Part shown: piece by piece, positions 30,417 through 38,629 of the stretch
How positions within the stretch are numbered: the first letter of the stretch is position 1
How the letters are laid out: every line of letters begins with the position of its first letter
Source of the DNA: Aliivibrio wodanis
Lineage (GTDB): Bacteria; Pseudomonadota; Gammaproteobacteria; Enterobacterales; Vibrionaceae
Assembly (NCBI GenBank): GCA_000953695.1
Contig: LN554846.1
Coordinates: 62,001-126,000 of the forward strand
Length of the DNA stretch: 64,000 bases
Direction of reading: 5' to 3'
Translations under genes and position numbers: made by a program
Notes under the pieces: model-generated
The model's database searches: none
The model's input: only the letters and a program-made list of their open reading frames with translations
What the model was told of the DNA's origin: nothing

Positions 30417-30442
30417 AAGCAGCTCTCGTAGCTGCTTTTTTT
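30417..30442 (+). terminator. Intrinsic terminator after cytochrome c4
   Basis: AAGCAGCT (30417-30424) pairs perfectly with AGCTGCTT (30430-30437) around a 5-base loop, followed by a T run. Confidence 0.88.
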
Positions 30443-30528
30443 ATGAAAAAGGCGTTAAAACGATTATCTTTGCACCAGTATCGGGTATACTTCCGCCCCT
30501 AGAATTTTCAGGGAGCAGTAGTGAGCTT

Positions 30529-31173
30529 ATGATGCAGCCTTGCCCTTTGTGTCAGTATTTACATGCTGATAAATTCCACCAAGATAAGCATAGACGCTAT
30601 TATCGCTGTCAGCACTGCTATCTTATTTATGTGGATGAGGCAGATCGTTTCGATGCAAAAGCAGAAAAAGCGCACTATGATTGCCATAAAAATAATCTTG
30701 AAGATGAAGGATACCGAACCTTCTTATCTCGATTTTCTGAGCCGCTGTTGCTGCGTGTTGGAGAGACTCCTCAACAAGGACTAGACTTTGGATGTGGCCC
30801 TGGACCACTGCTTGCTCATATGATGAGAGATGCAGGTCACCATATCGAACTCTATGATATCTATTACGCCCCAGATAAGAGCGTGTTGAATACGCAGTAT
30901 GACTTCGTCAGTTGTACAGAAGCGATTGAGCATTTTTATCAACCTCAAAACGAATTGGAATTGTTATTGGGCTTGGTGAAACCTGGTGGTTGGTTAGGTA
31001 TCATGACGAAACTAGCCAGGGACGAAAGCGCGTTTGCCACTTGGCATTACAAGAATGATTTAACCCATGTCATCTTTTTCAGCAAAGAAACATTTGAGTT
31101 TATAGCAACGCGCTATCAACTTGAGCTACAGTTTGTTGGAAATGATGTCATCTTACTGAGGAAAACCCAGTAA
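30529..31173 (+). CDS. SAM-dependent methyltransferase with N-terminal zinc ribbon
   Basis: Class I methyltransferase of unknown substrate (214 residues). The N-terminus carries a four-cysteine zinc-ribbon pattern: C5-x2-C8 and C27-x2-C30. The SAM-binding glycine loop is GLDFGCGPGPLLAHM near residue 84, with an acidic strand end LYDIYY. SCTEAIEHFYQP and VKPGGWLGIMT follow, as in Methyltransf_11/23 families. Its TAA stop overlaps the yihI ATG (TAATG), so it is probably coupled with yihI. The zinc ribbon suggests recognition of RNA or a protein, which is inference. Two ATGs in a row leave a one-codon start ambiguity. Confidence 0.85.
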   Translation: MMQPCPLCQYLHADKFHQDKHRRYYRCQHCYLIYVDEADRFDAKAEKAHYDCHKNNLEDEGYRTFLSRFSEPLLLRVGETPQQGLDFGCGPGPLLAHMMRDAGHHIELYDIYYAPDKSVLNTQYDFVSCTEAIEHFYQPQNELELLLGLVKPGGWLGIMTKLARDESAFATWHYKNDLTHVIFFSKETFEFIATRYQLELQFVGNDVILLRKTQ

Positions 31174-31727
31174 TGAGCCGTACTAAAAAAGCCCGTACAC
31201 CAGGAATGGCGAGTGAGCCAGTTGTTGTTACACGTAACCGTACTGATCGTGACGTAGATAGCCGTGAAATTAAGCGTAAAAGAAAGCGTAAAGGTCTAAA
31301 AGCCGGCGCTCGTAATGCTGAAAGTAACGCAGAACAAAATCGTCGTTTCGCACAGAAAAAAGATCCTCGTATTGGCAGTAAAAAACCAATTCAACTTGTT
31401 GTTGAAGCGAAAGTAAAATCAAGCAAGCAAGAGCGTCGCCTAACTAACGAGCAAGAGCTTGCGATGTTAGAAAATGATGCACAGCTAATGGTTCTTCTAG
31501 ATCGTATCGATAATGGTGAAAACCTAGGTACTGGTCTTCAGAAATACGTGGATGAGAAATTGGCACGTATCGAACACTTAATGGGTCGTTTAGGCTTATT
31601 AGATGACGAAGAAGTTGAATCAGAAGAAGAGATTGCTGAATTCCCTGAATTTGCAGAGCGTAAAGCAAAAAGCGATGATGATCTGCTAGCGGAATTTGAC
31701 GACTTTAACATGGATGATTTTAAATAA
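31173..31727 (+). CDS. yihI: Der GTPase-activating protein YihI
   Basis: Activates the ribosome-assembly GTPase Der (EngA) and so tunes 50S maturation. It shows the family layout: a strongly basic N-terminal half (RTKKARTPGMASEP; REIKRKRKRKGLKAGARNAE), a central helical region (RLTNEQELAMLENDAQLMVLLDRIDNGENLGTGLQKYVDEKLARIEHLMGRLGL), and a very acidic C-terminus ending in DFNMDDFK. At 184 residues it is close to the E. coli protein. It lies within a methyltransferase-yihI-DUF2489 operon upstream of hemN. Confidence 0.94.
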   Translation: MSRTKKARTPGMASEPVVVTRNRTDRDVDSREIKRKRKRKGLKAGARNAESNAEQNRRFAQKKDPRIGSKKPIQLVVEAKVKSSKQERRLTNEQELAMLENDAQLMVLLDRIDNGENLGTGLQKYVDEKLARIEHLMGRLGLLDDEEVESEEEIAEFPEFAERKAKSDDDLLAEFDDFNMDDFK

Positions 31728-31729
31728 TT

Positions 31730-32221
31730 ATGTCTACAGTAACCCTGTTGGCACTGCTTGGCGGTGCAATTATTCTTGCGCTAGCTAGTTATGCTGGCAG
31801 CTTACTGATGAAGTTAAAAAAGCAGAAGGAACTGCAAGAACAACACAGAAAATTGGCGATACAAAAACGTAACGCCAATATTTTTGAGAATGTGGTACTG
31901 CTTTGCCAAGCAGGAATGCAAGAGCGTTGTGATCACTCTGAGTTAGCGATTCGTTTATATTGCATCATGGATTATCTACAAGAAGATGACCGTATTGATG
32001 TTGAGCAAGATTACCCTGCGCTATCTGAGCTATATCATGTAGTCAAAGACATGCCGCGCGGTGATGCAAGACAAGAACTCGCGAAGCAAGACCGAATGAA
32101 AGACAATTTAGCTCGCACTAAAGCAGAAGCTCGTCTACAAGATGCAATTAAAGAAGAGATCCAACAATTGCAAGTTCGCATCAAACCACTGAATCAAAGT
32201 ATTGATATTAAAATGATCTGA
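31730..32221 (+). CDS. DUF2489 family membrane-anchored protein
   Basis: 163-residue protein of unknown function. One N-terminal membrane helix (LLALLGGAIILALASYAGSLLM, about residues 5-26) is followed by a charged helical, partly coiled-coil cytoplasmic domain (KLKKQKELQEQHRKLAIQKRNANIFENVVLLCQAGM). Segment ELAIRLYCIMDYLQEDD is characteristic of DUF2489 proteins found between yihI and hemN in Vibrio relatives. It starts 2 bases after the yihI stop and is probably in the same operon. Confidence 0.85.
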   Translation: MSTVTLLALLGGAIILALASYAGSLLMKLKKQKELQEQHRKLAIQKRNANIFENVVLLCQAGMQERCDHSELAIRLYCIMDYLQEDDRIDVEQDYPALSELYHVVKDMPRGDARQELAKQDRMKDNLARTKAEARLQDAIKEEIQQLQVRIKPLNQSIDIKMI

Positions 32222-32328
32222 TCGACACTTCTTATTATCGCAGCATTGAAGTCATCGGCTTTATAAGGCAGATGCTTTATGATGCAGAGAGTCGTGTCAA
32301 TTTAGATATAAAGAGATGGAAGTAAGTC

Positions 32329-33702
32329 ATGTCAAATCAACAAATCGTATGGGATCAAGAGATCATTGAGAAGTATAACTACTCAGGCCCACGTTACACC
32401 TCTTACCCAACTGCTTTAGAGTTCCACGAAGCTTATACTCCTGCTGAATTCGATATGGCGTGTACTCAGTATCCTGAGCGTCCACTGTCTCTTTATATTC
32501 ATATCCCATTTTGTCACAAGCTATGTTACTTCTGTGGCTGTAATAAAGTTATCACTCGCCATCACCATAAAGCGGATATTTATCTAGATTCACTAGAACT
32601 AGAAATCCGTCAGCGTGCAGCACTGTTTACTGAACGTAAGGTAACACAATTGCATTTTGGTGGCGGTACTCCAACCTTCCTGACTAAAGTCCAATTCACT
32701 CGTTTAATGAATTTGTTACGTGGTGAGTTTAACTTTGAAGAAGGCGCAGAGATCAGTATTGAAGTTGATCCACGAGAAATTGAACTGGATATGCTTGATC
32801 ACCTACGTGATGAAGGCTTCAACCGTCTAAGCATTGGTGTACAAGATTTCAATAAAGAAGTTCAGCACTTGGTTAACCGCGATCAAGATGAAGACTTTAT
32901 TATCTCTATGGTACAAAGAGCAAAAGAGCTAGGTTTCCGCTCAACTAATCTTGATTTGATTTACGGCCTACCAAAGCAATCAGCAGAATCTTTAGCATTA
33001 ACGATCAAGCGTGTACTAGAAATGGAACCGGGTCGTTTGTCTGTATTTAACTATGCACACATGCCAACGCTGTTTGCTGCACAACGTAAAATCAAAGATG
33101 CTGATTTACCTGCACCCGCTGAAAAATTAGTGATGCTGCAAGAAACCATCGAAAACCTAACAGGTGCAGGCTACCAGTTTATCGGTATGGATCACTTTGC
33201 ACTGCCTGATGATGAGCTAGCAGTAGCACAGCGTGAAGGCATTCTTCACCGTAATTTCCAAGGCTACACCACTCAAGGTGAGTGTGATTTATTGGGTATG
33301 GGTGTGTCAGCAATTTCAATGATTGGTGACAGCTACGCACAGAACAAAAAAGACTTAAAAGAATATTACGCTCAGGTTGATGAAAAACGTCACGCTCTGT
33401 GGCGTGGTGTTGCGCTAGACCAAGATGATTTAATTCGTCGTGAAGTGATTAAACAACTTATCTGTAATTTCACACTGGATACTAAAGCGATTGAAGCGGA
33501 GTTTAATTTAGACTTTGATAAGTACTTCGCTGAAGACATTAAGCTTCTACAAACGTTTATTAATGATGAATTAGTGACTATGCACGAAGGGCGTATTGAT
33601 GTTGAACTGCGTGGTCGTTTATTGATCCGTAATATCTGTATGTGTTTTGATAAGTACTTACGAGATCGTGCGCGTCAGCAGCAGTTTTCTAGAGTGATCT
33701 AG
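32329..33702 (+). CDS. hemN: Oxygen-independent coproporphyrinogen III oxidase
   Basis: Radical SAM enzyme that makes protoporphyrinogen IX without oxygen. The [4Fe-4S] motif CHKLCYFCGC (C-x3-C-x2-C) is near residue 63, followed by HFGGGTPTFL, EVDPREI, NRLSIGVQDF and DLIYGLPKQS. At 457 residues it is the length of E. coli HemN. GGAAGTAAGTC precedes the ATG. I looked for an FNR box upstream and found none convincing. The stop codon TAG is the first part of repeat module CTAGGGACGAG, which recurs 345 bases downstream. Confidence 0.96.
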   Translation: MSNQQIVWDQEIIEKYNYSGPRYTSYPTALEFHEAYTPAEFDMACTQYPERPLSLYIHIPFCHKLCYFCGCNKVITRHHHKADIYLDSLELEIRQRAALFTERKVTQLHFGGGTPTFLTKVQFTRLMNLLRGEFNFEEGAEISIEVDPREIELDMLDHLRDEGFNRLSIGVQDFNKEVQHLVNRDQDEDFIISMVQRAKELGFRSTNLDLIYGLPKQSAESLALTIKRVLEMEPGRLSVFNYAHMPTLFAAQRKIKDADLPAPAEKLVMLQETIENLTGAGYQFIGMDHFALPDDELAVAQREGILHRNFQGYTTQGECDLLGMGVSAISMIGDSYAQNKKDLKEYYAQVDEKRHALWRGVALDQDDLIRREVIKQLICNFTLDTKAIEAEFNLDFDKYFAEDIKLLQTFINDELVTMHEGRIDVELRGRLLIRNICMCFDKYLRDRARQQQFSRVI

Positions 33703-33776
33703 GGACGAGATGCGAGAACGGACTTCGTCCTTCGAGGGGCGAGTAAAAGCGTTGTTGTTTGTCTAAAAATTTGAAG

Positions 33777-33807
33777 CCGTAGGTGTTGATGCACCTGCGG
33801 TTTTTTT
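33777..33807 (+). terminator. Intrinsic terminator after hemN (copy 1)
   Basis: CCGTAGGTG (33777-33785) pairs with CACCTGCGG (33792-33800) with one mismatched or wobble position and a TTGATG loop; T7 follows. Confidence 0.85.
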
Positions 33808-33856
33808 GTTTTTAGAGCAAGGTTTCAGGATTTGTTATTTTTAGCTTTGGTACTAG

Positions 33857-33928
33857 CAACCCCCTCTAACTCCCCCTTGTGTTGGTTTCGTAAACTTCAA
33901 TGATTCAGCGATAAAGGGGGAGAACCAT
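33857..33928 (-). repeat. CCCCC/GGGGG hairpin module (minus orientation)
   Basis: Read on the minus strand it runs ATGGTTCTCCCCCTTTATCG, about 30 spacer bases, ACAAGGGGGAGTTAGAGGGG. CTCCCCCTT and AAGGGGGAG are inverted repeats. The same module occurs at 57638-57717, and its left half at 56355-56380. Confidence 0.75.
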
Positions 33929-33960
33929 CTTTGGTGCTGTAATTACAACGATCACAATAC

Positions 33961-34032
33961 AGTTCCTCCCCTTGAGCGAGGAGCTAATGAGATTAGTAAT
34001 GTTGATATAAGGGGAGGTTAGGGGGGGGGGGG
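33961..34032 (+). repeat. Related hairpin module ending in a G12 tract
   Basis: AGTTCCTCCCCTT (33961-33973) and AAGGGGAGGTTAG (34009-34021) form inverted ends CCTCCCCTT/AAGGGGAGG. The module looks like a diverged relative of the one at 33857. It ends in twelve consecutive G at 34021-34032, where the relative has TTAGAGGGGGTTG. Such a tract is prone to length change. Confidence 0.7.
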
Positions 34033-34121
34033 CTAAGGAATAACTAGGGACGAGATGCGAGAACGGACTTCGTCCTTCGAGGGGCGAGTAAAAGCGTTGT
34101 TGTTTGTCTAAAAATTTGAAA

Positions 34122-34153
34122 CCGTAGGTGTTGATGCACCTGCGGTTTTTTTT
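34122..34153 (+). terminator. Duplicated copy of the hemN terminator
   Basis: CCGTAGGTG (34122-34130), TTGATG, CACCTGCGG (34137-34145), T8. It is identical in stem to the terminator at 33777, 345 bases upstream. Confidence 0.8.
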
Positions 34154-34157
34154 GGAA

Positions 34158-34306
34158 ACTAGAAACTATACGCTGCGCTAACTAGAGACTATAAGAGCTA
34201 GTACGGTTGATGTGAATCGTATTTATTACATCGTTAGGGCTTTTGTTCTTATAGTTTCTAGAGCGAAGCGTTCTAGTCAGCGCAGCGTATAGTCTTTACG
34301 GCTTCA
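34158..34306. repeat. Composite repeat with inverted arms between hemN and asnC (copy B)
   Basis: The left arm has ACTAGAAACTATA, core CGCTGCGCTA, ACTAGAGACTATA, AGAGC (34158-34198). The right arm (34246-34306) is its reverse complement with an added AGCGAAGCG core, and runs up to and over the 3' end of asnC. The arms could form a stem of about 35 bp with a 50-65 base loop. Confidence 0.8.
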
Positions 34307-34757
34307 CATTACGACTGATCGGGTTCTGCAACGAAATCAGCGTCTCAGTCGACTGCACTTCCTCGATTGCTTGCAACTTATCAATCAATACATGCTGTAG
34401 CTCTTGAATACTCTTACACATTAACTTAACGAAGATATTATAAGCGCCTGTGGTGTAATACGCCTCAACCACTTCCTCTAACGCATCTAATTTAGCCAAT
34501 GCTGAATGATAATCACGGGCTGCGTATAGGTTAATTCCAATAAAACAGCAGACGTCATAGCCCAAGGTTTTAGGATTCACTATCACCTCAGTACCTTCAA
34601 TAATGTCGGCAGCTTTCATTTTTTCGATACGAACATGAATGGTTGCAGGACTGACATTGAAGCGTTTTGCTAACTCAGCGTAAGGAGTGCGAGCATCATT
34701 CATGAGGGCTTGTAAAATATCACGGTCGAGATCGTCGAGTTTATTAGATTGATTCAT
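34296..34757 (-). CDS. asnC: AsnC, Lrp/AsnC-family transcriptional regulator
   Basis: DNA-binding regulator that in E. coli activates asnA in response to asparagine. The N-terminal helix-turn-helix is LDRDILQALMNDARTPYAELAKRFNVSPATIHVRIEKM (residues 9-46) and the C-terminal RAM effector domain holds VCCFIGINLYAARDY and VEAYYTTGAYNIFVKLMCKS. The sequence is very close to E. coli AsnC, ending SLQNPISRNVKP versus VLQNPIMRTIKP, and has 153 residues. No asnA is next to it here; the divergent neighbour is rsmJ. Its 3' end touches copy B of the repeat family. Confidence 0.93.
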   Translation of the reverse strand: MNQSNKLDDLDRDILQALMNDARTPYAELAKRFNVSPATIHVRIEKMKAADIIEGTEVIVNPKTLGYDVCCFIGINLYAARDYHSALAKLDALEEVVEAYYTTGAYNIFVKLMCKSIQELQHVLIDKLQAIEEVQSTETLISLQNPISRNVKP

Positions 34758-34909
34758 GATGCATCCTTAGCATAGGGTATTTATATAATCCAAGCAGTAA
34801 ATTACCTTAAGATACTCAAGACAGCGAGCACTTTATCTAGTCGTTTTTATTAATATCCATTACCATAGGCGCTTGCTGTTCCTAATTGATTAAGCCGTTG
34901 GAGTGTCCT

Positions 34910-35686
34910 GTGCAAATAGCGTTATTGTGTGAAGACCCAAATCGTCAACCTGAGTTAGAGGCTATTGCCACTCGCTGGGGATTAACGCATGACCAAGATA
35001 ATGTTTTTGCTTTGGTATTAACCACAGAGCAATTGGAACTTCATAAGCGTGATGAGCCTAAACTAGGCGCAATCTTTGTTGATTTGGTTTCAGGTGCTGT
35101 TGCTCATCGCCGTAAATTTGGTGGTGGTAAAGGGCAATCTATCGCTAAAGCGGTGGGGCTAAACAAAGGAGCAATACCCGTCGTTCTTGATGGTACAGCC
35201 GGACTAGGACGTGATGCCTTTGTATTGGCATCATTAGGATGTAAAGTTCAAATGGTAGAGCGTCACCCGGTGGTTGCGGCTTTACTTGATGATGGGTTAG
35301 CGCGCGCAAAGCAAGATACAGAAATTGGCTCTTGGGTATCAGATCGTATGTCTCTGCTTCACGCTTCAAGCCATGATGCGTTAGAGCAATTAATGGCGCA
35401 AGAAAGCTTTCAACAGCCTGATGTGGTTTATCTTGATCCAATGTACCCACATCCAGAAAATAAAAAGAAAAGTGCATTAGTAAAAAAAGAGATGCGAGTG
35501 TTTCAATCTTTAGTTGGCGCAGATAACGATGCCGATGCATTGCTAGCACCGGCATTAATCATGGCAAAGAAGCGTGTTGTGGTAAAACGTCCAGATTACG
35601 CAGAATGGCTTGATAACCAAAAACCATCAATGGCGATAGAAACTAAAAAGAATCGTTTTGATGTCTATGTTAACGCCGCGATGTAA
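34910..35686 (+). CDS. rsmJ: 16S rRNA (guanine1516-N2)-methyltransferase RsmJ
   Basis: Methylates G1516 of 16S rRNA. Typical segments are [42 protein letters not shown] loop [39 protein letters not shown], catalytic [27 protein letters not shown] and [11 protein letters not shown]. The GTG at 34910 ([12 protein letters not shown], 258 residues) has GGAG 6 bases upstream and fits family length; the frame is open to a TTG at 34886 but lacks support. It is convergent with uspA. Confidence 0.94.
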   Translation: MQIALLCEDPNRQPELEAIATRWGLTHDQDNVFALVLTTEQLELHKRDEPKLGAIFVDLVSGAVAHRRKFGGGKGQSIAKAVGLNKGAIPVVLDGTAGLGRDAFVLASLGCKVQMVERHPVVAALLDDGLARAKQDTEIGSWVSDRMSLLHASSHDALEQLMAQESFQQPDVVYLDPMYPHPENKKKSALVKKEMRVFQSLVGADNDADALLAPALIMAKKRVVVKRPDYAEWLDNQKPSMAIETKKNRFDVYVNAAM

Positions 35687-35702
35687 CTCTCATAGTTAAG
35701 GA

Positions 35703-36131
35703 TTACTCGTCCTTAAACGGGACCACTAATACATCGATTGGACAGGTGTTGATCACTTGTCTTGTTGATGACAGCAATTTACTCCAGAAATCTTGGTGAT
35801 GGCCACAAACAACAAGGTCAACATCAAGATCATCAATAGCCTCGCATAATTCATTACTTAAATCACCACTACTTACTAAGGTTTTGTGAATTGGATAATT
35901 GGCAAATTCAACTAAGTGCTGCATGGCTTCTTTAGATGCTTCCATCGCTTGATGTTGAGTCTCTGCAAGGTTGATATCAATTAAACCAGTATAAAGCTCT
36001 GCATAGCTTACATCGATGTGAATAAAAGAAACTTTTGCTTCTAATGCTTTAGCTAGACCCGCCGCTTTAGAAACTAATGCTTTACTCTCTTCTGTTAAAT
36101 CGACAGCGACAAGAATATGTTGATAGCTCAT
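35703..36131 (-). CDS. uspA: Universal stress protein A
   Basis: Cytoplasmic UspA-family protein (142 residues) that helps survival in growth arrest. The start MSYQHILVAVDLTEESKALVSKAAGLA, the DVSYAELYTG segment and the C-terminal DLVVCGHHQDFWSKLLSSTRQVINTCPIDVLVVPFKDE are typical. It is of the non-ATP-binding E. coli UspA type, since the G-x2-G-x9-G(S/T) ATP loop is not clear. ftnA and uspB follow divergently, so a uspA/uspB stress cluster is conserved. Confidence 0.94.
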   Translation of the reverse strand: MSYQHILVAVDLTEESKALVSKAAGLAKALEAKVSFIHIDVSYAELYTGLIDINLAETQHQAMEASKEAMQHLVEFANYPIHKTLVSSGDLSNELCEAIDDLDVDLVVCGHHQDFWSKLLSSTRQVINTCPIDVLVVPFKDE

Positions 36132-36313
36132 GATATTTCTCCTATAAACTCAATATTGAATTTTTTAACTTCTTATAGATTAGCACTAGAACTACCACTT
36201 TTTTGTTGCTTAGATCTCGTTCTTATTCATAGGATTGAATAAGTAATTAAAGGACGATATATGATAGAGTTGTTGTAATTTATAATAATTATTGCTCATA
36301 AAGGAACATATAT

Positions 36314-36841
36314 ATGTTAGCTAAAACGATGGTCGATCATCTAAATGCACAAATTAACCTAGAATTTTTCTCATCTAATCTATACTTACAGATGAGTGCT
36401 TGGTGTGAAGATAAAGGTTTTGATGGTGCTGCATCATTTTTCCGTGCTCATGCAACCGAAGAGATGGAGCACATGCAGCGTTTATTTACTTATGTAAGTG
36501 AGACAGGTTCAGTTCCAATCTTAGGTGCAATCGAAGCGCCACAATCAGAGTTTTCTGGTTTGGGTGATGTATTTCGTACCACGTTGGAACATGAACAAAT
36601 GATCACACAAGAGATCAATAAACTTGCACATGTGGCGTTTACTTCACAAGATTACTCAACCTTTAATTTCCTTCAGTGGTATGTGGCTGAGCAACATGAA
36701 GAAGAGAAATTATTCAAAGGTATTTTAGATAAAATTGATTTAGTAGGTGAAGACGGTAAAGCACTATTCTTTATTGATAAAGATTTAGCTGTTTTAGCAA
36801 CATCAGGCTCTACATCTATTATGGATAGCACTGCTGGATAA
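36314..36841 (+). CDS. ftnA: Ferritin (non-heme)
   Basis: Iron-storage protein that oxidises Fe(II) and stores the mineral in a 24-mer shell. The four-helix bundle carries ferroxidase ligands visible as [14 protein letters not shown] (residue 17 region), [15 protein letters not shown] (E and H near 50), [13 protein letters not shown] and [18 protein letters not shown]. At 175 residues it is a usual FtnA length. AAAGGAAC precedes the ATG. It sits between uspA and uspB; RyhB and Fur elsewhere in the window fit an iron economy but no Fur box was seen here. Confidence 0.95.
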   Translation: MLAKTMVDHLNAQINLEFFSSNLYLQMSAWCEDKGFDGAASFFRAHATEEMEHMQRLFTYVSETGSVPILGAIEAPQSEFSGLGDVFRTTLEHEQMITQEINKLAHVAFTSQDYSTFNFLQWYVAEQHEEEKLFKGILDKIDLVGEDGKALFFIDKDLAVLATSGSTSIMDSTAG

Positions 36842-36934
36842 GTATCAATCTTTGCAATGTAGCGGTATACATTTAATGTAATACGTAAGGGTCGTTACTT
36901 ATTAAGCACACAGACAAGTATGTCAGAGGTGATT

Positions 36935-37273
36935 ATGATAAGTGGCGACCTTATATTATTAGCATTATTTACCGTAACGGGTATTAACATTATTCGTTAT
37001 TTAAGTACCTTAAAAACTCTTCTTTTTGTGATGCGAGAAGCACACCCTCTGTTGTATCAGCAAATTGATGGACGAGGCTTCTTTACCACTCACGGCAATA
37101 TTGGTAAACAAACCAAGTTATTTCAATACTTATGGCAAGAAGAATACCTTGATCATCATGACACCCTTTTTGTGTTTAAATGTGAAAAAGCCCGTTATCT
37201 ATTTATGCTCTCTAGTGCATTATTGCTTGTAAGTGTTGCTGTGTTTTTCTTGGTAATTAATTTGGGCATCTAG
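36935..37273 (+). CDS. uspB: Universal stress protein B
   Basis: Small inner-membrane protein (112 residues) with a membrane helix at each end ([18 protein letters not shown] and [25 protein letters not shown]). The centre [27 protein letters not shown] and [15 protein letters not shown] matches E. coli UspB. In E. coli it is RpoS-dependent and important for ethanol resistance. The ATG at 36935 has AGAGG five bases upstream and matches E. coli length; an in-frame ATG at 36920 would add five residues. Confidence 0.92.
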   Translation: MISGDLILLALFTVTGINIIRYLSTLKTLLFVMREAHPLLYQQIDGRGFFTTHGNIGKQTKLFQYLWQEEYLDHHDTLFVFKCEKARYLFMLSSALLLVSVAVFFLVINLGI

Positions 37274-37322
37274 CGCTGATAATAGTACACTCCTTGCCAA
37301 TTGAATTTGGGGTGAGAGTGAC

Positions 37323-38506
37323 ATGAAAAAAGTAGACGTAGTGGTTATTGGTGCAGGTGCTGCAGGATTGATGTGTGCAGCAGAAGCCGGTAAGCGAGGG
37401 CGTAGTGTATTGGTTGTCGATCATGCCAAAAAGCCAGGCAGAAAAATCCTCATTTCAGGTGGTGGTCGTTGTAACTTTACTAACTACGATGTCACTGCTA
37501 ATAACTATGTTTGCAAAAATTCACATTTTGTTAAATCAGCGTTATCGCAATATACCAACTGGGACTTTATCTCACTAATTTATAAGTATGAGATTGAGTT
37601 TGAAGAGCGCGATCACGGGCAGTTATTTTGTATTGATTCAGCGAAAGAAATTGTCGATATGCTATTAAAAGAGTGTGAATTAGCGGGTGTTAATTACCGA
37701 TATCGCTGTGAAATTAGTGATATTGAAAAACTGAATTCTGGTTTTAGATTGAAGCTAGATAGCGATATTATTGAATGTGAGTCTTTGGTTGTAGCAACTG
37801 GTGGTTTGTCGATGCCTAAATTAGGAGCAACCCCATTTGGTTACCAATTGGCTGAACAATTTGGTTTATCTGTAGTTCCAACTTCTGCGGGTTTAGTGCC
37901 ATTTACACTTCATAAAGAAGATAAAGAAGCGTTCTCTGATCTATCAGGTATTGCTATTCCTGTCGTAGTTATCTCAGAAAGTGGTGAAAGCTTTAAAGAG
38001 AATTTACTGTTTACACATCGCGGTTTATCCGGGCCCTCTATTCTACAAATTTCATCTTATTGGAACGCAGGTCAAAAAGTAATGATAGATCTGTTACCTA
38101 ATGCCACTTTGTCTGAAGAATTCGATAAAATGAATGAAGCGCATCCAAATCAAAGTGTTAAGAACGCCTTAGCGACGCTATTACCAAAACGAGTGGTTGA
38201 AACCTTGTTAAATAATACCGTTTTTCAAGAGCGATCTTTAAAGCAAGTCAATCATAAAGAGAAAGAGCAACTTTGCGCTTTGATTCATCAGTGGAGCATA
38301 TTACCAAACGGCACAGAAGGCTATCGTACGGCTGAGGTGACACTCGGTGGGGTAGATACCGATGAGCTGTCATCGAAAACGATGGAGTCAAAAAAATATC
38401 GGGTCTGTATTTTATTGGTGAAGTAATAGATGTGAGTGGTTGGTTAGGTGGCTATAACTTCCAATGGGCATGGTCAAGTGGGTACGTTGCAGGAATAAAT
38501 GCATAG
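37323..38506 (+). CDS. NAD(P)/FAD-dependent oxidoreductase (BaiN/YhiN family), apparent -1 frameshift near the 3' end
   Basis: Flavoprotein of the HI0933/YhiN type. The Rossmann FAD motif VVVIGAGAAGLMCAAEAGKRG opens the protein, followed by KPGRKILISGGGRCNFTN, VVATGGLSMPKLGATPFGYQLA, FTHRGLSGPSILQISSYW and TAEVTLGGVDTDELSSKTMESKK. The frame then runs into 9 odd residues and stops at 38426. In the -1 frame the conserved C-terminus continues (SGLYFIGEVIDVSGWLGGYN, then FQWAWSSGYVAGINA) to a stop at 38504-38506, giving 394 residues, normal for the family. The switch lies at A7 (38390-38396), read TCA-AAA-AAA, a classic A-AAA-AAA slip heptamer. It may be a mutation, a sequencing error or real frameshifting. 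Confidence 0.85.
38390..38396 (+). other. A7 slippery site inside the BaiN/YhiN-like gene
   Basis: Seven A in codon phase A-AAA-AAA followed by TAT. A -1 slip, or one extra A in the transcript, restores the conserved C-terminus. No strong downstream stem-loop was seen within 40 bases. Confidence 0.7.
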
Positions 38507-38629
38507 TTAGTTTATTGTTTAAACTATAATCTATGGTTATTTCATTCTATAAAGTGAAGCGTACCTATAGTTCTTTTTCTGTGCATGGTATACTGTAAAT
38601 GTAGATTAATACTAAGGACTAGATAAACC

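Larger units (their letters stand above)
33699..34152 (+). repeat. 345-bp-spaced direct duplication after hemN, including its terminator
   Basis: Bases 33699-33807 recur at 34044-34152 with only one base change visible (GAAGCCG to GAAACCG) and a difference in T-run length. The unit begins with the last bases and stop codon of hemN (CTAGGGACGAG) and ends in the terminator. The two copies frame about 236 bases of other repeat modules: a TTTCAGG heptamer, two CCCCC/GGGGG hairpin modules and a G12 tract. No coding frame is supported. Confidence 0.9.

Noticed and set aside
32222-32328. FNR box in front of hemN
   Set aside because: TTGAAGTCATCGG near 32250 has only a left half; the right half ATCAA is missing.
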